From: Wocania ichthyoenteri Th78
GTDB taxonomy: Bacteria > Bacteroidota > Bacteroidia > Flavobacteriales > Flavobacteriaceae
DNA: 64,000 nucleotides
Assembly (NCBI RefSeq): GCF_000789235.1
Contig: NZ_KN525716.1
Location: 3,732,121 to 3,796,120 of the forward strand
Direction: 5' to 3'
The translations under genes were made by a program, and so were the position numbers. The notes beneath the pieces were generated by a model. The model saw only the letters and a program-made list of their open reading frames with translations. It had not been told where the DNA came from and made no database searches. Positions 17,592-24,359 of the stretch are shown here, piece by piece; positions within the stretch are counted from its first letter, which is position 1, and the number at the start of each line of letters is the position of its first letter.

Positions 17592-18911
17592 ATGAAAAAA
17601 CTAGCATTACATTGGAAAATTATTATAGGAATGGTTTTAGGGATCATTTTCGGCTTTATTATGAACACTCTTGATGGCGGAAAAGGTTTTGTAACCAATT
17701 GGATTGCTCCTTTTGGAACGATCTTTATTAATCTTTTAAAACTCATAGCTGTGCCTTTAATTTTGGCGTCGTTAATTAAGGGAATTTCAGATTTAAAAGA
17801 TATTTCTAAAATAAAATCTATGGGTTTGCGTACCATTGGTATTTATATTGGTACAACTTTAGTAGCTATAATTATTGGTTTAAGCATTGTAAACCTTGTA
17901 AAGCCAGGAACAGGAATGCCTACTGATACAATAGAAAAAATAAAAACAACGTACCAAGGAAATGCAGATGTCATGATTGGTAAAGCAAAAGCTACTAAAG
18001 ATGCAGGACCACTTCAACCTTTAGTAGATATTTTTCCAAGCAATATATTTACAGCTTTAGGTGAAGCTAAAATGCTTCAAGTTATATTCTTCGCGTTGTT
18101 TGTTGGTATTTGTTTACTATTAATACCTGAAAAAAAAGCAAAGCCATTAGTTAAGTTTTTTGATTCATTAAACGAAGTGGTTATGAAAATGGTAGATTTA
18201 ATTATGCTATTTGCACCATATGCTGTTTTTGCTCTATTAGCAAATGTTATTATTGCTTTCGACGATACAGAAATTCTAGTTAAACTACTTTGGTATGCCC
18301 TTTGCGTAGTTGGGGGGTTATTATTAATGATAGGGTTCTATCTTATTTTAATAAAATTTGTTGTTAAAAAATCACCACTGTGGTTTTTAAAAGAATTAAG
18401 TCCAGCTCAATTATTAGCTTTTTCAACCAGTAGTAGTGCGGCAACCTTACCAGTAACTATGGAACGTGTTGAGGAACACTTGGGTGTAGACAAAGAAGTG
18501 TCTGGTTTTGTATTACCAGTCGGGGCAACTGTAAATATGGATGGAACAAGTTTATATCAAGGTATCGCTGCGGTATTTATTATGCAAGTTATTTGGCCGG
18601 AAGGTTTAACATTTACCAACCAATTAGTTATTATCGCTACAGCATTATTGGCCTCTATTGGTAGTGCCGCAGTACCAAGTGCGGGTATGGTTATGTTGGT
18701 TATTGTGTTAGAATCTATTGGGTTTCCAGCAGAATTATTACCAATTGGTTTAGCATTAATTTTTGCGGTAGACCGCCCATTAGATATGTGTAGAACAGTG
18801 GTAAATGTAACTGGAGATGCTACGGTTTCAATGATGGTAGCAAAATCATTAGATAAACTACACGATCCAAAACCAAAAGAATGGGACGATAATTATGAGG
18901 CAGTAAAGTGA
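17592..18911 (+). CDS. Dicarboxylate/amino acid:cation symporter (DAACS)
   Basis: Inner-membrane secondary transporter of 439 residues in the GltP/DctA family, moving glutamate, aspartate or C4-dicarboxylates with Na+ or H+. It begins MKKLALHWKIIIGMVLG. The re-entrant hairpin 1 signature STSSSAATLPVTMERVEEHL is at about 277, followed by LPVGATVNMDGTSLYQG with the NMDGT cation site and hairpin 2 SIGSAAVPSAGMVMLVIVL. The substrate-binding helix reads AVDRPLDMCRTVVNVTGDA; the Arg in DMCRT is the residue that contacts a side-chain carboxylate in glutamate/aspartate carriers. The ATP-grasp gene begins 39 bases downstream, so transcription may continue into the peptide-ligase cluster. Confidence 0.92.
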   Translation: MKKLALHWKIIIGMVLGIIFGFIMNTLDGGKGFVTNWIAPFGTIFINLLKLIAVPLILASLIKGISDLKDISKIKSMGLRTIGIYIGTTLVAIIIGLSIVNLVKPGTGMPTDTIEKIKTTYQGNADVMIGKAKATKDAGPLQPLVDIFPSNIFTALGEAKMLQVIFFALFVGICLLLIPEKKAKPLVKFFDSLNEVVMKMVDLIMLFAPYAVFALLANVIIAFDDTEILVKLLWYALCVVGGLLLMIGFYLILIKFVVKKSPLWFLKELSPAQLLAFSTSSSAATLPVTMERVEEHLGVDKEVSGFVLPVGATVNMDGTSLYQGIAAVFIMQVIWPEGLTFTNQLVIIATALLASIGSAAVPSAGMVMLVIVLESIGFPAELLPIGLALIFAVDRPLDMCRTVVNVTGDATVSMMVAKSLDKLHDPKPKEWDDNYEAVK

Positions 18912-18950
18912 AAATTCTTTATTTTTATATTCAATCAAAAACAGTAAAAA

Positions 18951-19988
18951 ATGAACGTTTGTTTTATAATGTATCCGTGGAAGGAAATTGATCCAGAAAA
19001 CGATACGAGTTTAGCTTTGATTAAAGAATGTGTTAAAAGAGGTCATGGTGTAGCTATGTGTACACCAGCCAATTTAACAATTAGAAACAGTGTAACCACA
19101 GCAAATTGTACTGTTATTGGTAGAATGGAAAAAACTCCAACATCGTTAAAATCGTTTTATAACAAGGCTAAATTGCGAGAAGAAATGTTACCGCTTGCTG
19201 GTTTTGATGTAATTTTCTTCAGAGCAAACCCACCATTGGACCCTATTATGCTTAATTTTTTAGATTCGGTTAAAGACGATGTTTTTATAATGAATTCTTT
19301 AGAAGGCATGCGAGAAGCTAATAATAAGCTATACACGGCTGCTTTTGGTGATGCTCATAGCAATATTATTCCAGCAACTCATGTATCTAAAAGTAAAAAC
19401 TATTTAATCAAACAAATAAAAGAATCAAAAGCGGATAAAATGATTCTTAAACCGCTTAATGGCTTTGGCGGTTCAGGAGTTATTCTTATTGAAAAATCAG
19501 CAATGAGTAATATTAATTCCTTATTAGATTTTTATATAACAAGTGGCGATGGGTCTTCAAATTATGTCATTCTTCAAGATTATATTGAAGGCGCAGACGA
19601 AGGCGATGTTCGTATTTTAATACTAAATGGCGAGCCAGTTGGTGCTATGAAACGAGTTCCAGGAAAAGAAGATCACCGTTCTAATGTTTCTGCTGGAGGC
19701 AGCGTGCAAAAGCATACTTTAACTAAAACAGAAAAAGCGCTCTGTAAACAAATTGGACCTAAATTAGTAAACGACGGATTGTATTTTGTTGGTATTGATG
19801 TGATAGGAGGAAAACTAGTCGAGGTTAATGTTATGTCTCCTGGAGGTATTACCTATATCAATAAAGTTTATAAGCTAAAAATAAAGGTGGAAGAAAAAGT
19901 AATCGACTTTTTAGAAATGAAAGTTTTAGATAAACTTCAAGCTTTTGATAGACGTACTAGGCTAAGAAAAACGGTGCAAGACGCTTAA
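18951..19988 (+). CDS. ATP-grasp ligase, glutathione synthase (GshB)-like
   Basis: A 345-residue ATP-grasp enzyme similar to prokaryotic glutathione synthetase. The N-terminal domain starts MNVCFIMYPWKEIDPENDTS and holds the dipeptide-binding part (FFRANPPLDP). The ATP-grasp core has MILKPLNGFGGSGVILIEK (Lys plus glycine loop), VILQDYIEGADEGDVRILI, PGKEDHRSNVSAGGS and the metal-binding EVNVMSPGGITYINK. GshB enzymes have 'P-A-x-D-x-x-R-x-N-x-x-x-G-G' and 'E-x-N-x-x-S-P', so the match is good. No gamma-glutamylcysteine ligase is nearby. The tight linkage to a rhodanese, an N-formylglutamate amidohydrolase-like protein and a QEGLA protein points to a dedicated peptide-type ligation rather than plain glutathione synthesis (inference). 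Confidence 0.85.
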   Translation: MNVCFIMYPWKEIDPENDTSLALIKECVKRGHGVAMCTPANLTIRNSVTTANCTVIGRMEKTPTSLKSFYNKAKLREEMLPLAGFDVIFFRANPPLDPIMLNFLDSVKDDVFIMNSLEGMREANNKLYTAAFGDAHSNIIPATHVSKSKNYLIKQIKESKADKMILKPLNGFGGSGVILIEKSAMSNINSLLDFYITSGDGSSNYVILQDYIEGADEGDVRILILNGEPVGAMKRVPGKEDHRSNVSAGGSVQKHTLTKTEKALCKQIGPKLVNDGLYFVGIDVIGGKLVEVNVMSPGGITYINKVYKLKIKVEEKVIDFLEMKVLDKLQAFDRRTRLRKTVQDA

Positions 19989-20060
19989 TAAATTAATAAT
20001 ATTTTTTACGTCGAAATGAGACACGATTTAAACATTTCATAATCAGATAGTATTTAATAA

Positions 20061-20885
20061 ATGAGTTCTTATATAAGCTTAACATCTCCAACGGTTTCTG
20101 TAAAATGGCTTCATGATAATTTGAAAGCGGAAAATCTAGTTGTTTTAGATGGCACAATTGTCAAGTCATTTGATCCTTCGCAAAAACAAATACCAAATGC
20201 GCGTTATTTCGATATAAAAAATAAATTTAGTGATGTATCAAACCCCTTTCCAAGTGCATTTCCTTCTGCAACTCAATTTCAAAAAGAAGCAAGAGTTTTA
20301 GGAATCAATAAAAATAGTGCTGTTGTAGTTTATGATGATAAAGGCATATATTCCAGTGCACGTGTTTGGTGGTTATTTAAGGCTTTTGGTTTTAATAATG
20401 TTGCGGTTTTAAATGGTGGTTTTCCTGAATGGTTAAAAGCAGGATATTCAACAGAACCAATAAAAAACTACTCGGTTAAAGCAGGCGATTTTGTTGCAAA
20501 ACTTAAACCAGAATATATGCGATTTTTTGATGATGTAAATAAAGCTTCAAAAGCAAATACGCATAAAATAATTGATGCACGTTCTGTCGCTCGATTTAAT
20601 TGTTTAGAGCCTGAACCTCGTGAAGGGTTAAGAATGGGAACCATTCCAAATTCTCAAAACATACCTTTTAAGAGTTTATTGAATAAAGAAGGGTTACTGA
20701 AACCTGAAGCCGAATTAAAATCCATTTTTTCAGAAATTATTAATGAGGGAGATGATGTTATCTTCTCATGTGGTTCTGGTATAACGGCTTGTGTTTTAGC
20801 TTTGGGAGCAGAAATTTCTGGGTATAAAAATATTTCGGTTTACGATGGCTCTTGGACAGAATGGGGAAGTTTAGTTGAAGATTAA
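20061..20885 (+). CDS. Sulfurtransferase with two rhodanese domains
   Basis: A 274-residue tandem rhodanese. The inactive N-terminal domain has VKWLHDNLKAENLVVLDGT, IPNARYFDIKNKFSDVSNPF and VVVYDDKGIYSSARVWWLF. The C-terminal active domain carries Cys237 in FSCGSGITACVLALG. The loop CGSGITA is the thiosulfate/3-mercaptopyruvate sulfurtransferase type, where CG[S/T]G favours mercaptopyruvate. It would pass sulfane sulfur to an acceptor thiol. It ends 3 bases before the next gene, so the two are translationally close. Placement inside an ATP-grasp/amidohydrolase/QEGLA group is notable: either a chance neighbour or a sulfur-handling step of the same pathway. Confidence 0.88.
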   Translation: MSSYISLTSPTVSVKWLHDNLKAENLVVLDGTIVKSFDPSQKQIPNARYFDIKNKFSDVSNPFPSAFPSATQFQKEARVLGINKNSAVVVYDDKGIYSSARVWWLFKAFGFNNVAVLNGGFPEWLKAGYSTEPIKNYSVKAGDFVAKLKPEYMRFFDDVNKASKANTHKIIDARSVARFNCLEPEPREGLRMGTIPNSQNIPFKSLLNKEGLLKPEAELKSIFSEIINEGDDVIFSCGSGITACVLALGAEISGYKNISVYDGSWTEWGSLVED

Positions 20886-20888
20886 AAG

Positions 20889-21716
20889 ATGCAAAAACTC
20901 TCAATAAAAGATATAATCAGTAAAATTAGTAACAAAGAAACCTTTGAAGCAGTATCTTCAGATTATTCGTTCACTATTAAAATAGATAAATATGTTCCGT
21001 ATGCTTGTGCTGCGATTCACGACGGACATCAATTTAGAAAAGAACTTTGGGATAATTGCATACATACCGAATACGAACGTTGGTACGAAGAAGACCCAGA
21101 AACTAAAAATATGGTTAAATCGCACCCCATTGTTATTGCAGGTTGCGACTCACGTTTTGAATACGATTTAAACCGTACACCAGAAGATGCTGTTTTCGAT
21201 ACCGCTTGGGGAAAGCAATTATGGTATAAACCACTTTCTGATAATATGAAAGATAAAAGCTTACGAAAGCATACCAATTTTTATAAAGTGGTGCATACTT
21301 TAATTGCGGTTTTAGAATCTAAATTCGGATTTTGCACCGTTTACGATATACATAGTTATAATTGGAAACGCTGGGATAGGGAAGTGCCGACATGGAATTT
21401 AGGTACTAGTAATGTAGATAATAATCGTTTTGGAGAAGCTATTGAAAGTTGGAGGAGAAGCTTGTCTGAAATTAAATTCCCTAACGCTATAAAATCGACT
21501 TCAAAAATTAATGATACGTTTCAAGGTAATGGTTATTTTTTAAAATATATAACTAATAATTTTAAAAACACCTTCGTTTTAGCAACTGAAATTGCCAAAG
21601 TGTATTGCGATGAATATGATTATATTATTTACCCTGAAGTTGTAAAAGCTGTCGAATCTGAGTTAATAAAACGCATACCCGAACACGCATTAATTACGTA
21701 CAATACCTTTAAATGA
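20889..21716 (+). CDS. N-formylglutamate amidohydrolase family protein
   Basis: A 275-residue protein of the N-formylglutamate deformylase/amidohydrolase superfamily (HutG-type, zinc-dependent). Motifs: ACAAIHDGHQFR (likely metal-binding His pair), AGCDSRFEYDLNRTPEDAVF (the family's D-x-R-x-x-x-D-x-N-R block), VYDIHSYNWKR with the DIHS metal site, and LGTSNVDNN. No histidine-utilisation genes are in the window, so it is unlikely to serve histidine breakdown. It sits 12 bases before the QEGLA gene and 3 bases after the rhodanese, so it is surely part of the same transcript. The natural substrate may be an N-blocked or amide-linked glutamyl peptide (inference). Confidence 0.85.
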   Translation: MQKLSIKDIISKISNKETFEAVSSDYSFTIKIDKYVPYACAAIHDGHQFRKELWDNCIHTEYERWYEEDPETKNMVKSHPIVIAGCDSRFEYDLNRTPEDAVFDTAWGKQLWYKPLSDNMKDKSLRKHTNFYKVVHTLIAVLESKFGFCTVYDIHSYNWKRWDREVPTWNLGTSNVDNNRFGEAIESWRRSLSEIKFPNAIKSTSKINDTFQGNGYFLKYITNNFKNTFVLATEIAKVYCDEYDYIIYPEVVKAVESELIKRIPEHALITYNTFK

Positions 21717-21728
21717 TTAGAATTAAAT

Positions 21729-22889
21729 ATGAAGACAGAAAACAATGTAACGACTAAATCACTTTTAGATATTGATAAAAGTATAGATATGCTTGTTAAG
21801 CGAATTGAGTTGCTTAGTTTTGTTAATCCTATAAATATAGAAGAAGAGAAAGCGCGTTTTTTTTCATCAAAATACTTAACAGACCCTGTTTTTAAATACC
21901 CAGAAATAAACTTCGATAAGTTTAAACTACATCGAGAATTATTTACGCAACAATTAGAGCTTATTGAAGATGAAGAAATCAGAGATTTATATGAAGATAT
22001 AATTTATACCTATTCAGGTTTAATTCAATGTATAGAGAATATAGGTAGTGGGAAGAAATTTTATTACGATAGTTTGCATTGTTTTGGTACTCCTACTGAG
22101 ATTGATGTAGAAAACGCTAAATATATTCTTCATTTTGAAGATGAAGATAAAGATTCTCCAGCGTTTATACCAAAATATAGTGCCGTAGAAGCTGAGTCTT
22201 TTTTTAGAACCTACTCTGTGCAATATGATTTTACGTATCATATAAAACATTCAGATAAAATTTCGGCAATAGCCATGGTTTTAAACAATTTAAAAGTATT
22301 GGTTTTAAATACGAATCACAAGTATTCAGATAATGAAATTGCTGTGCTTACCAATCATGAAATAGGGGTGCATATGGTAACGACTATGAATGGTTTATTG
22401 CATCCCTTAAAAATATTTTCTCATGGATTCCCAAATAATGAAGAAACCCAAGAGGGTCTAGCAGTTTTTGCAGAATATATGAGTAATAATTTAACAGTAA
22501 CGCGTTTAAAAGAGTTAGCGTATCGTGTTATTGCAGTAAATAGTTTAGCTAAAGGTTATTCGTTTTCAAAAACGTTTAGATTGCTCCATAATCAGTATGA
22601 TTTAGATAGAGAAACAGCTTATTATATAACCGTTCGGGTACATAGGGGTGGTGGGTTTACTAAAGATTATTTATATTTAACAGGACTTAAAAAGATATAC
22701 GATTATTATCATGCAAGCAAAGATTTAAGCTTATTATTAACGGGTAAAGTATCTTTAGAATATGCTGATGAAATAGAATCGCTTATTAAAAAAGGATTGG
22801 CTGTTCCTGCAAAACATATTACCGATGCTTACGCAAAAAATAGTAATACCAACAAAACAGTAGATTTTATTCTTAAAAATTTAAAGTAG
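21729..22889 (+). CDS. QEGLA-motif protein, DUF1704 (MATCAP-like metallopeptidase fold)
   Basis: A 386-residue member of the DUF1704 family, annotated in bacteria as 'flavohemoglobin expression-modulating QEGLA motif protein'. It contains the zinc-binding type HEIGVH (His210, Glu211, His215) and the name-giving QEGLA at 241-245 in TQEGLAVFAEYMSN. Further on are RVHRGGGFTKDYLYLTGLKK and an acidic C-terminal half. The eukaryotic relatives KIAA0895L/MATCAP are tyrosine carboxypeptidases acting on tubulin, with the same H-E-x-x-x-H core; the third ligand is probably Glu242. This predicts a zinc carboxypeptidase in the bacterial protein. It is the last gene of the cluster with the ATP-grasp, rhodanese and amidohydrolase genes. 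The regulatory name is historical and not supported by sequence. Confidence 0.87.
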   Translation: MKTENNVTTKSLLDIDKSIDMLVKRIELLSFVNPINIEEEKARFFSSKYLTDPVFKYPEINFDKFKLHRELFTQQLELIEDEEIRDLYEDIIYTYSGLIQCIENIGSGKKFYYDSLHCFGTPTEIDVENAKYILHFEDEDKDSPAFIPKYSAVEAESFFRTYSVQYDFTYHIKHSDKISAIAMVLNNLKVLVLNTNHKYSDNEIAVLTNHEIGVHMVTTMNGLLHPLKIFSHGFPNNEETQEGLAVFAEYMSNNLTVTRLKELAYRVIAVNSLAKGYSFSKTFRLLHNQYDLDRETAYYITVRVHRGGGFTKDYLYLTGLKKIYDYYHASKDLSLLLTGKVSLEYADEIESLIKKGLAVPAKHITDAYAKNSNTNKTVDFILKNLK

Positions 22890-22910
22890 AAACGCATAGT
22901 CTTAATTATA

Positions 22911-22997
22911 AAAAAGGGAATACCGACATTTTAACCTTGCGAAAATTTAACCAGTCATTTAAACTATATTAATTGGTATTTGCCAGCTTCCCTTTTT
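22911..22997 (+). terminator. Large hairpin with T-run after the QEGLA gene
   Basis: AAAAAGGGAATACC (22911-22924) can pair with GGTA (22975-22978) and, after a 9-base bulge, TTCCCTTTTT (22988-22997). It encloses a 50-base loop 20 bases after the stop codon. The left A-run and right T-run fit termination in both directions. The unusually long loop leaves open that this is a small RNA instead. Confidence 0.4.
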
Positions 22998-23333
22998 AAT
23001 TTGTTTTGTAAAATGAATACACAAATACAATTTCTATTCAAATTAAGGTATATAAACACAAGGTTATTTGTCTAAAAACATCAAATTTTAAGAGGAATTC
23101 AAAAACATGCTCGTAGAACAAATTCGATAAGTGCTAAAAACTATAATTTTATATTAGTTAAGAATAAGACATTTAAGGTACTCTCAAAAAAACACTTCTC
23201 TGATATTAAATTCTGGAAGAAATTTAACTTGAAGAAGTGATTATATGCGTAAATTATAAACCAAAAACTCAAAATAGAAGCAAACTATTTTTGTGCGATT
23301 TTTAAGTATTTAATTCTGGAAAAAGGAAAACTT
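22998..23333. other. AT-rich gene-free stretch
   Basis: About 335 bases between the post-QEGLA hairpin and the AraC-gene terminator. Reading all frames I see only short peptides broken by stops. The near-repeat words TTAAATTCTGGAAG (about 23208) and TTTAATTCTGGAAAA (about 23310) occur about 100 bases apart. No tRNA or promoter of consensus quality is recognised. It may be a remnant of a lost gene. Confidence 0.4.
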
Positions 23334-23372
23334 AAAGCTACTATTTAAAATTTGCTTTTAAATAGTAGCTTT
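23334..23372 (-). terminator. Perfect 17-bp hairpin containing the AraC gene stop codon
   Basis: AAAGCTACTATTTAAAA (23334-23350) is the exact reverse complement of TTTTAAATAGTAGCTTT (23356-23372), with a 5-base loop. The arm nearer the gene encodes the last codons (KATI) and the TAA stop at 23358-23360. It is strongly AT-paired without a long T-tract, so it may be a terminator or an RNA-stabilising end. Confidence 0.65.
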
Positions 23373-24230
23373 AAGTACTTTTAGGTTTTTAATTACAGAT
23401 GGGTTTACACCAAACTCTTTTTTAAAAGTTTTACTAAAATGCCCTAAATCTTCAAAACCAGCTTGAAGGTATATGTCACTAACCGAATTATTGGGGTCTT
23501 TTAATAAATCGTAAGCTAATTGTAGGCGTTTTTTCAATACCCATTTATGAGGCGTTTCATTAAAAATAAGTTTAAACTCTCTTTCAAAAGTAGATAAACT
23601 TCTCCCAGATAGTTCTGCTAACTCTTTTAAAGATGTTTTCAACATGAAATTAAGGTTCATAAATAAATACAAATCGGCTCTTTCGGCTAAAGAGAATTCT
23701 TTAAAAAGTATAGCTAGTTTATGATTTGAATCTATAATAGCTCTTAAAGATTGTACTATATTTGCTTCTAATTCTATAGTGTCTATATGTTGTTTGTTGT
23801 CTACAGCAGTTTTAATATTTGTGATAATATTATGTAATCTTTGGGTTGGTGCTAGTTCTAAAATACGTTCACCTATGGGTTGTAGGTCTTTTTCAAATTT
23901 AAAATTTGCAATAACGTTTCTTAAAAACTTATCGGGCATTATAAATGTATATGTTTTTGCTTGTCCTTCTTCTTTAGTAAATCGTTTAGATACTTTTGCA
24001 TGAAGATGCTTTCTTACTAAAATAAAACTTCCTTTGTTGTATCGATGTAGTTTGTTATCTAGTTCAATTTCTACAACTCCTTGTTCAACAAAAAAAAGGA
24101 AACTATAAGGTTGATAATATTCGTTAACAATGCATTCATCTTCTTCAAAATGCGCTTCACAAGAAGCGGCTATTTCTAAATTTTCACATTCAATTAGTTT
24201 GTAGCCTTTTTTTAGATCTTTGAATTCCAT
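23358..24230 (-). CDS. AraC family transcriptional regulator
   Basis: A 290-residue regulator. The N-terminal 160 residues form a cupin-like sensor (ECENLEIAASCEAHFEEDE, YSFLFFVEQGVVEIELDN, YNKGSFILVRKHLHAKV). The C-terminal pair of helix-turn-helix motifs is at about 190-285: LKELAELSGRSLSTFEREFK, then FNETPHKWVLKKRLQLAYDL and the second HTH DIYLQAGFEDLGHFSKTFKK followed by the usual GVNPS. Ligand unknown; relatives with this N-terminus respond to small metabolites or stress. It is monocistronic on the minus strand, 130 bases from the end of the fibre gene, which it might control, but no operator is evident. Confidence 0.9.
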   Translation of the reverse strand: MEFKDLKKGYKLIECENLEIAASCEAHFEEDECIVNEYYQPYSFLFFVEQGVVEIELDNKLHRYNKGSFILVRKHLHAKVSKRFTKEEGQAKTYTFIMPDKFLRNVIANFKFEKDLQPIGERILELAPTQRLHNIITNIKTAVDNKQHIDTIELEANIVQSLRAIIDSNHKLAILFKEFSLAERADLYLFMNLNFMLKTSLKELAELSGRSLSTFEREFKLIFNETPHKWVLKKRLQLAYDLLKDPNNSVSDIYLQAGFEDLGHFSKTFKKEFGVNPSVIKNLKVLKATI

Positions 24231-24289
24231 ATGTAGAGGGATAGTTTTATGCTACTAAGGTAAAAAGTTAGATAGATTTTTCTAAATAT

Positions 24290-24340
24290 TTAAGAAAAAA
24301 AAGCTGAATAACTTTTTAGGTTGTTATTCAGCTTTTTATG
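24290..24340 (-). terminator. Terminator downstream of the collagen-like surface protein gene
   Basis: AAGCTGAATAAC (24301-24312) pairs perfectly with GTTATTCAGCTT (24323-24334) over a 10-base loop. An A-run at 24295-24300 gives a T-tract on the minus strand, 26 bases after the stop codon. A short T-run on the other side may let it act on the plus strand too. Confidence 0.85.
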
Positions 24341-24359
24341 ATTTTTAAAATTTAAATGA

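Noticed and set aside
20005-20030. Repeat remnant (acgtcgaaatgagacacga) before the rhodanese gene
   Set aside because: Only loosely like known flavobacterial repeats and a single copy; not enough to annotate.
21729-22889. Transcription regulator of flavohemoglobin
   Set aside because: No DNA-binding motif is visible, and no hmp gene is near; a metallopeptidase-like site is present instead.
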